Positions 48,651-57,935 of a stretch of DNA of 64,000 bases are shown here, piece by piece. Source of the DNA: an uncultured Alphaproteobacteria bacterium (GTDB taxonomy: Bacteria; Pseudomonadota; Alphaproteobacteria; HIMB59); assembly GCA_902526965.1 (NCBI GenBank), contig CABZMT010000001.1:62001-126000 (forward strand), given 5' to 3'. The notes under the pieces were generated by a model. It was not told the origin of the DNA, did not search any database, and saw nothing but the letters and a program-made list of their open reading frames with translations. Position numbers and translations under genes: made by a program. The first letter of the stretch is position 1. The number at the start of each line of letters is the position of its first letter.

Positions 48651-49503
48651 CTATTAAAATTATTATTAGAGAAAATAAACTAATAGTTGCACCGTAACCC
48701 CATTGTACAAAGGTAAATCTTTGCCATGAGTATAAGCTTAGTGTGTAAGTGGCAGTACCAGGACCTCCAGACGTTAGCACAAATACATAATCTACCATTC
48801 TCCATAAATCTATTCCTCTTATTAAAACTGCTACAGCAATTACTTTGTGAAGCATTGGTAATGTTAATCTTCTAAAAACTTGAAAAGGCCTTGCTCCGTC
48901 TATAACTGCTGACTCAAATGGTTCACTCGGTAACGACCTTAAACCAGCGACCAGTATTAAAACCATAAAAGGTGTCCATTGCCAAATATCAACTATCATC
49001 ACACCCCAAAGTGCGAGAGTTGGATCAGCAAGAATTGTATCTTCTGGACCTATAAGTCCAATTGATTTCAAAAGCCAAGGTATTAAACCATAGTTGGCAT
49101 CTTCCATAATTAAAAATATCATTCCAGCAATGGCAGGAGGTATGACTAGAGTAAGAGTTAATATGGATCTTATAATTCCAAATCCTGGATCGTCTGAGTC
49201 AATCAGTAGAGCAATTCCCATTCCTAAAACAAGTTGAATTAATAAACACATAAAAGTGTAATATAAGGATACCTTTAATGAGCCCCAAAAAACTCCATCA
49301 GTAAATAACCTAATCCAATTATCCCAACCAACAAAAAGTAGTGCTCTTTTGGCAGGAACGAACTCATGAAAGCTGAGATATATATTGTAAAAAAAGGGTA
49401 TAATGGCAAAGACGATTAACATTGTGATCAATGGCAAAAGCCAAGGTAGAGAACTGTCAGAATTCATAAAACTTGGCAAAGAATAAGACTTTTGAGGAGT
49501 CAT
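48610..49503 (-). CDS. ABC sugar permease, MalF-like
   Basis: 297 residues from the ATG at 49503 (the frame is open to GTG at 49518). Six helices; LPWLLPLITMLIVFAIIPFFYNIYLSF at the N-terminus; EAA-type loop SLPSEPFESAVIDGARPFQVFRRL near 195. Pairs with the MalG-like permeases that follow it. Divergent from the binding-protein gene. Confidence 0.9.
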   Translation of the reverse strand: MTPQKSYSLPSFMNSDSSLPWLLPLITMLIVFAIIPFFYNIYLSFHEFVPAKRALLFVGWDNWIRLFTDGVFWGSLKVSLYYTFMCLLIQLVLGMGIALLIDSDDPGFGIIRSILTLTLVIPPAIAGMIFLIMEDANYGLIPWLLKSIGLIGPEDTILADPTLALWGVMIVDIWQWTPFMVLILVAGLRSLPSEPFESAVIDGARPFQVFRRLTLPMLHKVIAVAVLIRGIDLWRMVDYVFVLTSGGPGTATYTLSLYSWQRFTFVQWGYGATISLFSLIIILIVGNAFIHFAKVKW

Positions 49504-49694
49504 TATGAGACTATACACTTAAATTTATAAGATTTTATTTAAAATGTATTTATATTAGCTAAAAAAAATTCAGTCAGTCCTTATATAAATAGAAGATGTC
49601 AACATAATAAATTAATAATTTGTTAGTAACTTTTGAATGCACCTTGATATGGCAGTCGTATTATGAAAAAATTTTTACACGGAGGGATATTCAT

Positions 49695-51215
49695 ATGCGC
49701 GATATGTATAGAAAAATGCACCTTGCAAACATTGTAGGCAAGTATGTTAACGGTAATATGAAGAGAAGAGATTTTCTTAAAAATGCCGGTATGCTTGGTC
49801 TAGGAGCTGGTTGCTTGGGCACAATGGGAACTATGAGTAGGAAATTTATTCCTCAAGCTCATGCGGGTTCTCATGGAATTGAATGGAGAGGGGACATGAT
49901 GGATTGGTTAAAAGATGTATCATCTCCTTTCAGAGGCCAAACAGTATCTTTGGCAACTGAGTCAACTCCTCCATCTAATGCGATTAACACAACTTTAAAA
50001 CCTTTTTTTGAAGAAGTAACAGGTATTAAAGTAAACATTGAGGTTTTACCTTTAGAGCAAGTTTTACAAAAACTAACTTTAGATGTTGCTTCAGGATTAG
50101 GAACTTACGACACCTACTACCTAGACCAGAGTTGGATGGCAGCTTTTAGAGGTGATGCAGAAGATCCTCGTGAACTTTATGCAGCAAATCCTACTTTAGC
50201 TATGCCTAATTATAACTTTGACGATTTCTTAGGCCCACTCGTAGATGGTATTTCCATGTACGATGGTACTATGGTCGGTGTGCCGTATGACATTCCTGTC
50301 TTTATCATGATGTACAGAGACGATGTTTACAAAGAGCTTGGTTTAAGCGTCCCAAAAACATTTGATCAGTACATGAGCAATGCTCAAAAAATCCAAGTAG
50401 CAAAACTTGGACACTTAAATCCGGATGGAAGGCCTATATATGGAACAAACGGTCAAATGAAATCTGGTCACTACAGTTTAGAATGTGACTGGACCATGTT
50501 TGCTTGGGCTTTCGGTGGTTCAATAACCAACCCTGATGGAAGTTTTGCAGGTAATGATGCAAACGGTCTTGCAGGTATGGATTATTGGACAAAGCTCAAA
50601 GAGTATATGCCTTCAGGTGTAACAAGTTGGACTTGGGACGGACAAGGCCAAGACATTCTCCAAGGAGGATCTGCTCAAACCATATCTTGGGGTGAGTTTT
50701 TCCCTTGGTGGGACTCAGATGAGTCTAATGTTCAAGGAAAAATGATGGCAGCTGCGTGTCCAGCACCAGCTAGTCCTTTAAGGGCAACTGGAGACTGCGG
50801 ATATGGTGAAATACCTGGTGTTGCACACCAAGGTGGATCATCACTGGCTGTTTCAAAATACTCTAAGAACAAAGATGCTGCATGGTTATTTGCTCAGTGG
50901 GCAACAAGCTATGAGACACAAGTCTACATCACCGCACTTGGTGGTGGAACAGGACCAACAAGATCTGCTGTCTACGATGATGAGAGAGTTAAAGCTAATA
51001 ATAGAAGCGGTAACGGTACAACTCGTCACCTAGATGTTGTTAGAGATGCAATCTTTAATGATATGGGTTCAGAGCCAGATCTTCCAGAATGGGCTGACAT
51101 GTCAAGTAACATGATTCCTATAGAGCTCGGAAGATATTTTGCTGGTGAATACGGATCTGCAAAAGATTGTCTCGACACTATTGCAAAGAACTTCAACAAA
51201 ACTGTAGGAGTCTAG
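49695..51215 (+). CDS. ABC sugar-binding protein, Tat-exported
   Basis: 506 residues, family 1 solute-binding protein. Start at ATG 49695 because GGAGGG lies at 49681-49686. A twin-arginine signal follows at about 22-58 (MKRRDFLKNAGMLGLGAGCL), so export as a folded protein; an ATG at 49758 would begin right at the signal. Mature domain features include PLEQVLQKLTLDVASG, SWGEFFPWWDSD and GVAHQGGSSLAVSKYSKNKD. Long for a CUT1 binding protein. Ligand unknown; a sugar or polyol is inferred from neighbours. Confidence 0.9.
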   Translation: MRDMYRKMHLANIVGKYVNGNMKRRDFLKNAGMLGLGAGCLGTMGTMSRKFIPQAHAGSHGIEWRGDMMDWLKDVSSPFRGQTVSLATESTPPSNAINTTLKPFFEEVTGIKVNIEVLPLEQVLQKLTLDVASGLGTYDTYYLDQSWMAAFRGDAEDPRELYAANPTLAMPNYNFDDFLGPLVDGISMYDGTMVGVPYDIPVFIMMYRDDVYKELGLSVPKTFDQYMSNAQKIQVAKLGHLNPDGRPIYGTNGQMKSGHYSLECDWTMFAWAFGGSITNPDGSFAGNDANGLAGMDYWTKLKEYMPSGVTSWTWDGQGQDILQGGSAQTISWGEFFPWWDSDESNVQGKMMAAACPAPASPLRATGDCGYGEIPGVAHQGGSSLAVSKYSKNKDAAWLFAQWATSYETQVYITALGGGTGPTRSAVYDDERVKANNRSGNGTTRHLDVVRDAIFNDMGSEPDLPEWADMSSNMIPIELGRYFAGEYGSAKDCLDTIAKNFNKTVGV

Positions 51216-51230
51216 TAAATAACTAAATTT

Positions 51231-51254
51231 CTAGGGCGATATAAATCGCCCTAG
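51231..51254 (+). terminator. Hairpin after the binding-protein gene
   Basis: A perfect 10-bp stem (CTAGGGCGAT / ATCGCCCTAG) with a 4-base loop lies 15 bases after the stop. It lacks a T-run on the plus strand, so it more likely stabilises the binding-protein mRNA end or partly terminates than fully stops transcription into the SDR gene. Confidence 0.6.
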
Positions 51255-51280
51255 TAAAAAATAAACTAATAGATTTATAA

Positions 51281-52003
51281 ATGACAAAACCTCTTGCTGT
51301 AATTACTGGTGCTAGTTCTGGAATAGGTGAAGCTACTGCAAAAGCATTTTCTAATGCTGGTTACCCAACTTTATTATTAGCTAGACGCATAGAATTAATG
51401 GAGTCTTTTAATTTAAAAAATTCTATTTGCAAAAAGATTGATGTTCGTGACAGAGATGCTTTAGTTTCTGCAATCAGAGAAGCAGAAAAACAATATGGTC
51501 CGACAGATATGATGTTTAATAATGCTGGTGTAGCAAGACTTGCTGATATCAGTACCCAAGACCCGTCAGAGTGGGACGAGATGATTGATGTTAACACCAA
51601 AGGCGTGATGAATGGAATATATGCGGTCATGAAAGATATGAAGGCCCGTAAATCTGGCACCATAGTTAATATGAGTTCGATTGCAGGACGTAAAGTTTAT
51701 GAAGACCACACAGTTTATTGTGGAACTAAATATTTTGTTCATGCTGTTTCCGAGAGTATTCGAGGATATCTATCTCCTCACAATGTAAGGGTAATTGTCT
51801 TATCTCCTGGAAACATTGAGGCGGAGGTTTTAAACGGCATTACAGACCCAAATACACTAGCCGCATATAAAGAAAATATTGAGAGAATAGGTGGAAGAAT
51901 TAGCCCTGATTATGTTGCAAAAATGATACTCTTTGCATATGAAATGCCACAAAAAGTGATTATGCAAGAGATAGTAGTAACTCCAACAAAACAAGACTAT
52001 TAA
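51281..52003 (+). CDS. Short-chain dehydrogenase/reductase
   Basis: 240 residues, classical SDR. AVITGASSGIGEATA near 6, NNAGVARL near 80, NMSSIAGRKVYEDHTVYCGTK with catalytic Ser, Tyr (near 147) and Lys (near 151). Related to YdfG-type SDRs acting on small hydroxy compounds. The gene sits between the binding protein and an FGGY kinase, so oxidation of an imported polyol to a ketose is a reasonable inference. Confidence 0.88.
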   Translation: MTKPLAVITGASSGIGEATAKAFSNAGYPTLLLARRIELMESFNLKNSICKKIDVRDRDALVSAIREAEKQYGPTDMMFNNAGVARLADISTQDPSEWDEMIDVNTKGVMNGIYAVMKDMKARKSGTIVNMSSIAGRKVYEDHTVYCGTKYFVHAVSESIRGYLSPHNVRVIVLSPGNIEAEVLNGITDPNTLAAYKENIERIGGRISPDYVAKMILFAYEMPQKVIMQEIVVTPTKQDY

Positions 52004-52005
52004 GT

Positions 52006-53526
52006 ATGGGCAACCTTGTCATAGGTGTAGATAGCTCTACACAATCAACTAAAGCTATAGCCTGGGATAAAGATGGATCAAACATTGCAGAAGGAAGATG
52101 TGATATTCCACTTAATAATCCTAGCTTAGAAAAATTTGAACAAAATGTTGAAGATTGGTGGAACGCATTTTGTGTTTCGTGCAATGAGTTAAGTAAAAAA
52201 ATCAATATGAATGAGGTTGACGCTTTAGCAATTTCAAATCAAAGAGAAACTCTTGCAAAATTAGATAGTAAAGGTAAAGAAGTTTACCCGGCAACAGTTT
52301 GGATGGATAAAAGATCAGTTGATGAGGTAGAGGAATTAAATGAAATTATGGGAGGTAATCGAATTCATGAGATTACAGGAAGGCCAAAAGATCCATGCCC
52401 TTGTTTATATAGAATATTTTGGCTAAAAAAAAATGAGAGAAAAATATTTGACCAAGTAAATTATTTTGCAGATGTTCAATCTTTTTTGGTTCATCGTTTA
52501 TCAGGTGAATTTAATACAAGTTGGATAAGCTCAGATCCTCATGGAATGTTTGATGTTGTGAAAAAATGTTGGTCAGATGAAATTCTAAAAAATTTAGAAA
52601 TTGATGAAACAAAGTTACCTAAATCCTATAAACCTGGATCTTTGATTGGCAAAGTTTCATTAAAAGCATCAAAAGAAACAGGACTAAAGGAGGGTTTGCC
52701 TATATACGCTGCTGGAGGTGATGGTCAATTAGCTGGTTTAGGAACAAATTGTACAAAATCTGATCGTGCATATATTAATCTTGGCACAGCTGTTGTATCA
52801 GGGGTGTGGTCTGAGAATTATAAGATCTCTAAGTATTGGAGAACAGAAATAGCTGCACACGCAGAGGGATATATTTTTGAAAATGTTCTACTTTCAGGTG
52901 CTATCCTTGTAAACTGGTTTGTAGATCAGTTCATACAGGGGGACAGGAAAGATAAAAACTTTTTTAATAACCTCGAAAAAGAACTTAACAAAATACCTAT
53001 AGGAAGCGAGGGTCTAATATTACAACCCTATACTGGAGGAGTAATGGATCCATATTGGGACTCATATGCAAGAGGGATTATAGCTGGATTAAGTATAAGT
53101 CACACACCCTTTCACATGTATAGAGCTATTTTAGAGGGATTAACATTAGACTCTGTTTTTAGAACTCAAAATATTGAAAAAGAGACAGGTATACATGTAA
53201 AAGAATATTTAGCGATTGGTGGTGGCGCTAATAGCCCTGCATGGGTTCAAATGCTTGCTGATGCGTCAGGAAAAAATGTATTAATAGCAGATACTGTTGA
53301 AGCCTCTTCTTTAGGTGCAGCTATGATCGCTGCTTATGGGGCTGGGTGGTATGGAAGTATAAAAGAGTCTGCAAATAATATGAGCGGAAAAACAAGATTA
53401 ATTCAACCAAACCTTGATAATAGGTCAAGATATGAAGACCTAATAAGTATTTATCAAAATGTATATGAGTCTAATAAATCAATTAACAAAGCTCTTGTTG
53501 AATTTACAGAGAAGTATAAATCATGA
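52006..53526 (+). CDS. FGGY carbohydrate kinase, xylulokinase-like
   Basis: 506 residues. VIGVDSSTQSTKAIAWD near 5, AISNQRETLAKLDSKG near 75, YAAGGDGQLAGLGT near 236, INLGTAVVSGVW near 256, GGVMDPYWDSYARG near 343 and IGGGANSPAWVQML near 405. Third FGGY kinase in the window. Its ATG is two bases after the SDR stop; its end overlaps the next gene by 4 bases (ATGA). Confidence 0.9.
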   Translation: MGNLVIGVDSSTQSTKAIAWDKDGSNIAEGRCDIPLNNPSLEKFEQNVEDWWNAFCVSCNELSKKINMNEVDALAISNQRETLAKLDSKGKEVYPATVWMDKRSVDEVEELNEIMGGNRIHEITGRPKDPCPCLYRIFWLKKNERKIFDQVNYFADVQSFLVHRLSGEFNTSWISSDPHGMFDVVKKCWSDEILKNLEIDETKLPKSYKPGSLIGKVSLKASKETGLKEGLPIYAAGGDGQLAGLGTNCTKSDRAYINLGTAVVSGVWSENYKISKYWRTEIAAHAEGYIFENVLLSGAILVNWFVDQFIQGDRKDKNFFNNLEKELNKIPIGSEGLILQPYTGGVMDPYWDSYARGIIAGLSISHTPFHMYRAILEGLTLDSVFRTQNIEKETGIHVKEYLAIGGGANSPAWVQMLADASGKNVLIADTVEASSLGAAMIAAYGAGWYGSIKESANNMSGKTRLIQPNLDNRSRYEDLISIYQNVYESNKSINKALVEFTEKYKS

Positions 53527-54824
53527 GTAATTATAATGGCGTAATCAACGAGCTTATTAAAGGGGAGTGGACTAATCCCGAAGACCAAAAAAAATATGGT
53601 ATACCCATAAAAAAAATTGAGATTGGAAAAACTTTAGATGGCCTTGAAAAAGATTTAATTAAATCACTCCATTTAGATCAGAAGCTTTTAATTGTAAGTG
53701 ATCCTTTTACTCACAATGCTATGGGTTCAAGAATATTTAAAAATATCAAAGGAAAAGTAAATGTTGATGAATATATATGGGAAAACCCTTCCTCTAGTAT
53801 TGAAGGCGTAGAGCACCTAAGAGAAAAAATAAATGATTATGATGCAATGATTGCGGTAGGCTCTGGTACTGTAAGTGATAGTATCAAGTACGCAACTTTT
53901 TTAGAAAAAAAAACATACTCTGTTTTTGCAACAACTCCAATGAATGCTTATACAACTGGTACAGCTTCAATCTCATTTAATGGAGTTAAGAAATCTTTAG
54001 TGGCCCATTATGCACAAGGAGTTTTTTTTGATTTGGAAGTATTAAGTAATTGTCCAAAAAGATTAACTGCAGCTGCTTTTGCAGATGTCATTTGTAGAAC
54101 TACGGCACAAGTGGACTGGTTGATGTCTCATAAACTTTTAGAAACAAATTACCAATCAACACCATATTCTTTACTATCCTTGTATGAGGGTGATATGATC
54201 CAAAGCGCTTCTTCAATTGCTGAGGGCGATATTAACTCTTTAGCTTTACTTACAAGAATATCTGCGATCATGGGTTTGGGAACTTCATTTACCCAAACAA
54301 CACATGTTGGAAGTATGGGAGAGCACGGCATTTCTCACTATATTGACATGTTTGCTAAAGATTTACACCCTGGCACTTCTCATGGTGAACAAGTCGGAAT
54401 TGCTACAATTAGTATTTCTAAATTTCAAAATGCTATTTTAAATAAAGATACACCACCGATAATAGCTCCTACAAAAATTCCCAAGGATGAAATAGCTCGT
54501 AAACTTGGTGAACAAATGCTGGAAAATATAATACAAAATATGAAACCAAAATTATTTGATCAAAAGAAATCAGATCTCGTGAATAATTTCTTTAAAAAGA
54601 ATTGGATTGAGTTTGTTCAACCACTAAGAGAAAAAATGCTAGACTACGACACAATATGGAATGCAATGGGTAAATGTGGTGCCTTGCGAACTCCAGAAGA
54701 CGCTAAACTTGATGGTATTTTTTATAAAGATGCACTAAAATATGCAAGATTCATTAGAGATCGCTACACCATTCTTGACTTAGCCGGGGATAGTAATCAA
54801 TTAGATGAGCTAATAAATGTCTGA
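53523..54824 (+). CDS. Glycerol-1-phosphate dehydrogenase-like enzyme (AraM/EgsA type)
   Basis: 433 residues, iron-containing alcohol dehydrogenase superfamily. NAD-binding AVGSGTVSDSIKYAT near 115, TTPMNAYTTGTASIS near 138, then metal ligands in FADVICRTTAQVDW, HVGSMGEHGISHYIDMF and HPGTSHGEQVG. This pattern is that of sn-glycerol-1-phosphate dehydrogenases rather than FucO/YqhD. In a sugar operon it may reduce or oxidise DHAP or a related phosphorylated ketone. Overlaps the ABC ATPase gene by 8 bases. Confidence 0.84.
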   Translation: MSNYNGVINELIKGEWTNPEDQKKYGIPIKKIEIGKTLDGLEKDLIKSLHLDQKLLIVSDPFTHNAMGSRIFKNIKGKVNVDEYIWENPSSSIEGVEHLREKINDYDAMIAVGSGTVSDSIKYATFLEKKTYSVFATTPMNAYTTGTASISFNGVKKSLVAHYAQGVFFDLEVLSNCPKRLTAAAFADVICRTTAQVDWLMSHKLLETNYQSTPYSLLSLYEGDMIQSASSIAEGDINSLALLTRISAIMGLGTSFTQTTHVGSMGEHGISHYIDMFAKDLHPGTSHGEQVGIATISISKFQNAILNKDTPPIIAPTKIPKDEIARKLGEQMLENIIQNMKPKLFDQKKSDLVNNFFKKNWIEFVQPLREKMLDYDTIWNAMGKCGALRTPEDAKLDGIFYKDALKYARFIRDRYTILDLAGDSNQLDELINV

Positions 54825-55875
54825 AGTAGAATATAAAAATATTAAAAAAAATTTTGGATCTGTAGAGGTTCTTAAAGATATAAACCTAAATATAGGAAAT
54901 CAAAAATTTGTAGTTCTCTTAGGCCCTTCTGGATGTGGTAAAACTACTCTTTTGAGAATGACAGCCGGACTTGAGTCTATATCTAGTGGAGAAATTTTAA
55001 TAGAGGGAGGTGTTATTAATAACATACACCCAAGAGACCGTGATATTGCTATGGTTTTTCAAAACTACGCTCTTTACCCTCAAATGAATGTATTTGATAA
55101 TATAGCATTTAGTCTTCAAATAAGAAAAATGGAAATCCAAGAAATAAAAGATAAAGTGGAATGGGCTGCATCAGTTTTAAATTTAACCGAATACTTGAAA
55201 AGAACTCCAAAGGAGCTGTCTGGAGGTCAACGGCAAAGAGTTGCGATGGGAAGAGCTTTAGTTAGAGATCCTAAAGTGTTTTTATTCGACGAGCCTTTGT
55301 CAAATCTCGACGCTAAATTACGTGCGCATATGAGATTAGAAATTAGAAAATTACACAATCAGCAAAATGCTACCACAATTTATGTTACCCATGATCAAAT
55401 TGAGGCTATGACAATGGCAGATGAAATTGTCATTATGAATAACGGAATTATTGAACAAATAGCTACACCAAATGAAATATATGAGAAACCAAATAATTTA
55501 TTTGTTGCTGATTTTATAGGTTCCCCAGCTATTAATTTATTAAAAGGAACAGCAACAGAGCAAAAAACAATTAAACTTAAAGACCAAGAACTCTCACACT
55601 CTAAGCAAAATATTACAAACAATCAGAATGTAGTTTATGGAATTCGACCAACAGACATTACTATTGATCCTAGCTCAAATTTAAAAGCAGAAGTAGTATT
55701 AGTAGAAACAACAGGTTCCGAGACCCATATAATTGCAATGCTTGATGATAATGAATTTAGAGTTGTTCAATCAGGAGGGCGTTCTTCAATTAAAAATGGT
55801 GATACCATCCCACTTTCTATAGATATAGAAAAAGCTCATATCTTTGATCAATCATCATCAAAAAGAATAGATTAA
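54817..55875 (+). CDS. ABC sugar transporter ATPase (MalK/UgpC type)
   Basis: 352 residues. Walker A GPSGCGKTTLLRM near 36, Q-loop VFQNYALYPQMNVFDNI near 82, signature LSGGQRQRVAMGRALVRDP near 132, Walker B VFLFDEPLSNLDAKLR near 154, His in VTHDQIEAMTMAD near 189, and a C-terminal TOBE region. Only ATPase in the window able to energise the MalF/MalG permeases at 46.9-49.5 kb. Encoded far from the permeases and on the other strand. Confidence 0.93.
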   Translation: MSEVEYKNIKKNFGSVEVLKDINLNIGNQKFVVLLGPSGCGKTTLLRMTAGLESISSGEILIEGGVINNIHPRDRDIAMVFQNYALYPQMNVFDNIAFSLQIRKMEIQEIKDKVEWAASVLNLTEYLKRTPKELSGGQRQRVAMGRALVRDPKVFLFDEPLSNLDAKLRAHMRLEIRKLHNQQNATTIYVTHDQIEAMTMADEIVIMNNGIIEQIATPNEIYEKPNNLFVADFIGSPAINLLKGTATEQKTIKLKDQELSHSKQNITNNQNVVYGIRPTDITIDPSSNLKAEVVLVETTGSETHIIAMLDDNEFRVVQSGGRSSIKNGDTIPLSIDIEKAHIFDQSSSKRID

Positions 55876-55891
55876 AACTAAGAGATTTCGG

Positions 55892-57922
55892 ATGAAAAGC
55901 AAATACAGTGATAGAGATGCAAAAATTTATATAAATCAATTTGCGAAAAAGGGGGTACCCCAAGACCTTGCATTAAGGATATACACGACTCAACTTTTGG
56001 GTAATGACCCAACTGTAGTCCTTCATGGTGGAGGAAATACTTCTGTGAAATCTTCTATCAAAACACTTTTAGGAAAAGTAGAAAAAGTAATCTATGTCAA
56101 AGGAAGTGGAAAAGATATGGGTGATATTGAGGAAGACGGATTTCCTGCTCTAGAAATGGAAAATCTTTTAAAGATGAGAACATTAAAAAACTTAGATGAC
56201 TTTCAAATGGTAAATTATCAACGTAAATATATGCTTGATACCTCTTTTCCTAATGCCTCAGTAGAAACTCTATTACATGCTTTTTTACCTCATAAATTCG
56301 TCGACCACTCTCATTCAAATGCAATCCTTTCCTTGATTGATCAACCAAATCCAGAAAAGTTTTGTAAAAAAGTTTTTGGAGACGAGATGGGTATTGTGCC
56401 TTACATAATGCCAGGTTTTGAATTAGCAAAAAAAGCCTCTGAAGTTTTTGAACAAAACACAAGTGTTAAGGGATTGATATTACTAAATCACGGTATTTTT
56501 ACTTTCGCTGATGACGCGAAAGAAAGTTACCTTAGAATGATACGATATATAACAAAAGCAGAAAAGGAAATTTCAAAAAATTCAAAAACATTATTCGTTA
56601 AAAAATATTCTGAAAAAAAAATTAGTATAAGCAGCGCAGCTAATATAATAAGGCAACAGATTTCAAATCAAGTCAACGATGATTTTGAAAGGAAGATTGT
56701 GCACTTCTATAAACCTCAATTCTTTGAAGAAATTTTCTCTCAAAAAAACTATAAAATATTTACTCAACAAGGCCCTGTAACACCTGACCATGTCATTAGA
56801 ATAAAATCAAAACCACTAGTTATAGATTTAACTAAAGAAAAAATAATAAATATTGAAAAAATAATTATTAAAGCAATTCAAAAATATAAAGCAGATTACA
56901 AAAAATACTTTAATAGAAATTCCAAATATAACCCTTCGGCTACTATGTTAGATCCTTATCCAAGATTAATTCTCATTAAGGGTTTGGGAATTTTTTCAAC
57001 AGGTCCTTCATTTAAAGATGCGAAAATAGCTATGGATGTGGGTTTAAATTCTCTCTCAGTAATACTTGATGCTTCTAAATATGGAACATTTAAATCAATA
57101 ACTGAAAAAGAAATTTTTAGAATGGAATACTGGCCACTAGAGCTAGCTAAAATTAAGATATCCTCTCAAAAACTTAAAGGACAAGTTGCTGTTATTACAG
57201 GAGGTTTGGGCGGCATCGGTTATGTGACAGCAAAAAAATTTCAAAAAGAAGGCGCTGAAATCGTCCTTATAGATATCATAGACCCAATAAAAATTAAATT
57301 AGATCTTAAAGGTATGAAATATATAAAGTGCGATATCACAAAAGAAAACAATGTAAGACAAGTCTTTGATGAAATATCAACGATATATGGCGGTGTTGAT
57401 ATATTAATATCAAATGCAGGATTTGCTACAGTGGAGTCTCTAGAAAAATTATCCAAGCAACAATTTGATAAAAGTTTTGATTTAAATCTCTTTGCTCACC
57501 ATTACTTTGTAAAACACGGCGTAGAGATTATGAAAAAACAAAAAACACGAGGCGTCGCCCTATTTAATATTTCGAAACAGGCAGTTAACCCAGGAAAAAA
57601 TTATGCTGCTTATGGGTTAACGAAAGCAGCCCTGATGTTTCTCATGAAACAATATGTAATAGAATATAGTCAATACGGAATTCGATTTAATGGTGTCAAC
57701 GCAGATAGAATCCGAAGTGGTTTAATGACCCCAGAAATGATAACAAAAAGATCAAAAGCAAGAGGTCTTACTACCGAACAGTATATGTCAGGTAACTTAT
57801 TAAAACAGGAGGTAAAGGCAATTGATGTCGCTGATGCCTTTTATCATTTAGTACTATCTCAAAAATCGACTGCGGCAATAATTACAGTTGATGGTGGGAA
57901 TATAGAGTCATCTTTTAGATAA
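55892..57922 (+). CDS. Aldolase / short-chain dehydrogenase fusion (RhaD-type)
   Basis: 676 residues. N-terminal class II aldolase domain (1-400): LHGGGNTSVKS near 45, Glu125 in NASVETLLHAFLPH, zinc ligands His139 and His141 in VDHSHSNA and His200 in LLNHGIF. C-terminal SDR domain from about 430: VITGGLGGIGYVTAKK, SNAGFA, and catalytic Tyr/Lys in YAAYGLTKAAL near 574-578. Such fusions (rhamnulose-1-phosphate aldolase with a dehydrogenase) cleave a ketose-1-phosphate and can oxidise the aldehyde. No rhamnose isomerase is present here, so the sugar may differ. Confidence 0.9.
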   Translation: MKSKYSDRDAKIYINQFAKKGVPQDLALRIYTTQLLGNDPTVVLHGGGNTSVKSSIKTLLGKVEKVIYVKGSGKDMGDIEEDGFPALEMENLLKMRTLKNLDDFQMVNYQRKYMLDTSFPNASVETLLHAFLPHKFVDHSHSNAILSLIDQPNPEKFCKKVFGDEMGIVPYIMPGFELAKKASEVFEQNTSVKGLILLNHGIFTFADDAKESYLRMIRYITKAEKEISKNSKTLFVKKYSEKKISISSAANIIRQQISNQVNDDFERKIVHFYKPQFFEEIFSQKNYKIFTQQGPVTPDHVIRIKSKPLVIDLTKEKIINIEKIIIKAIQKYKADYKKYFNRNSKYNPSATMLDPYPRLILIKGLGIFSTGPSFKDAKIAMDVGLNSLSVILDASKYGTFKSITEKEIFRMEYWPLELAKIKISSQKLKGQVAVITGGLGGIGYVTAKKFQKEGAEIVLIDIIDPIKIKLDLKGMKYIKCDITKENNVRQVFDEISTIYGGVDILISNAGFATVESLEKLSKQQFDKSFDLNLFAHHYFVKHGVEIMKKQKTRGVALFNISKQAVNPGKNYAAYGLTKAALMFLMKQYVIEYSQYGIRFNGVNADRIRSGLMTPEMITKRSKARGLTTEQYMSGNLLKQEVKAIDVADAFYHLVLSQKSTAAIITVDGGNIESSFR

Positions 57923-57935
57923 AATAATTTATCTA
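57916..57935. terminator. Weak AT-only hairpin between convergent genes
   Basis: TAGATAAA pairs with TTTATCTA around ATAA, spanning the stop codons of the aldolase fusion and the SprT-like gene. It has only one G-C pair per arm, so stability is low. Confidence 0.25.

Noticed and set aside
49620-49694. Earlier start of the ABC binding protein
   Set aside because: The GGAGGG ribosome site at 49681-49686 would lie within the gene, and the added residues are not signal-like.
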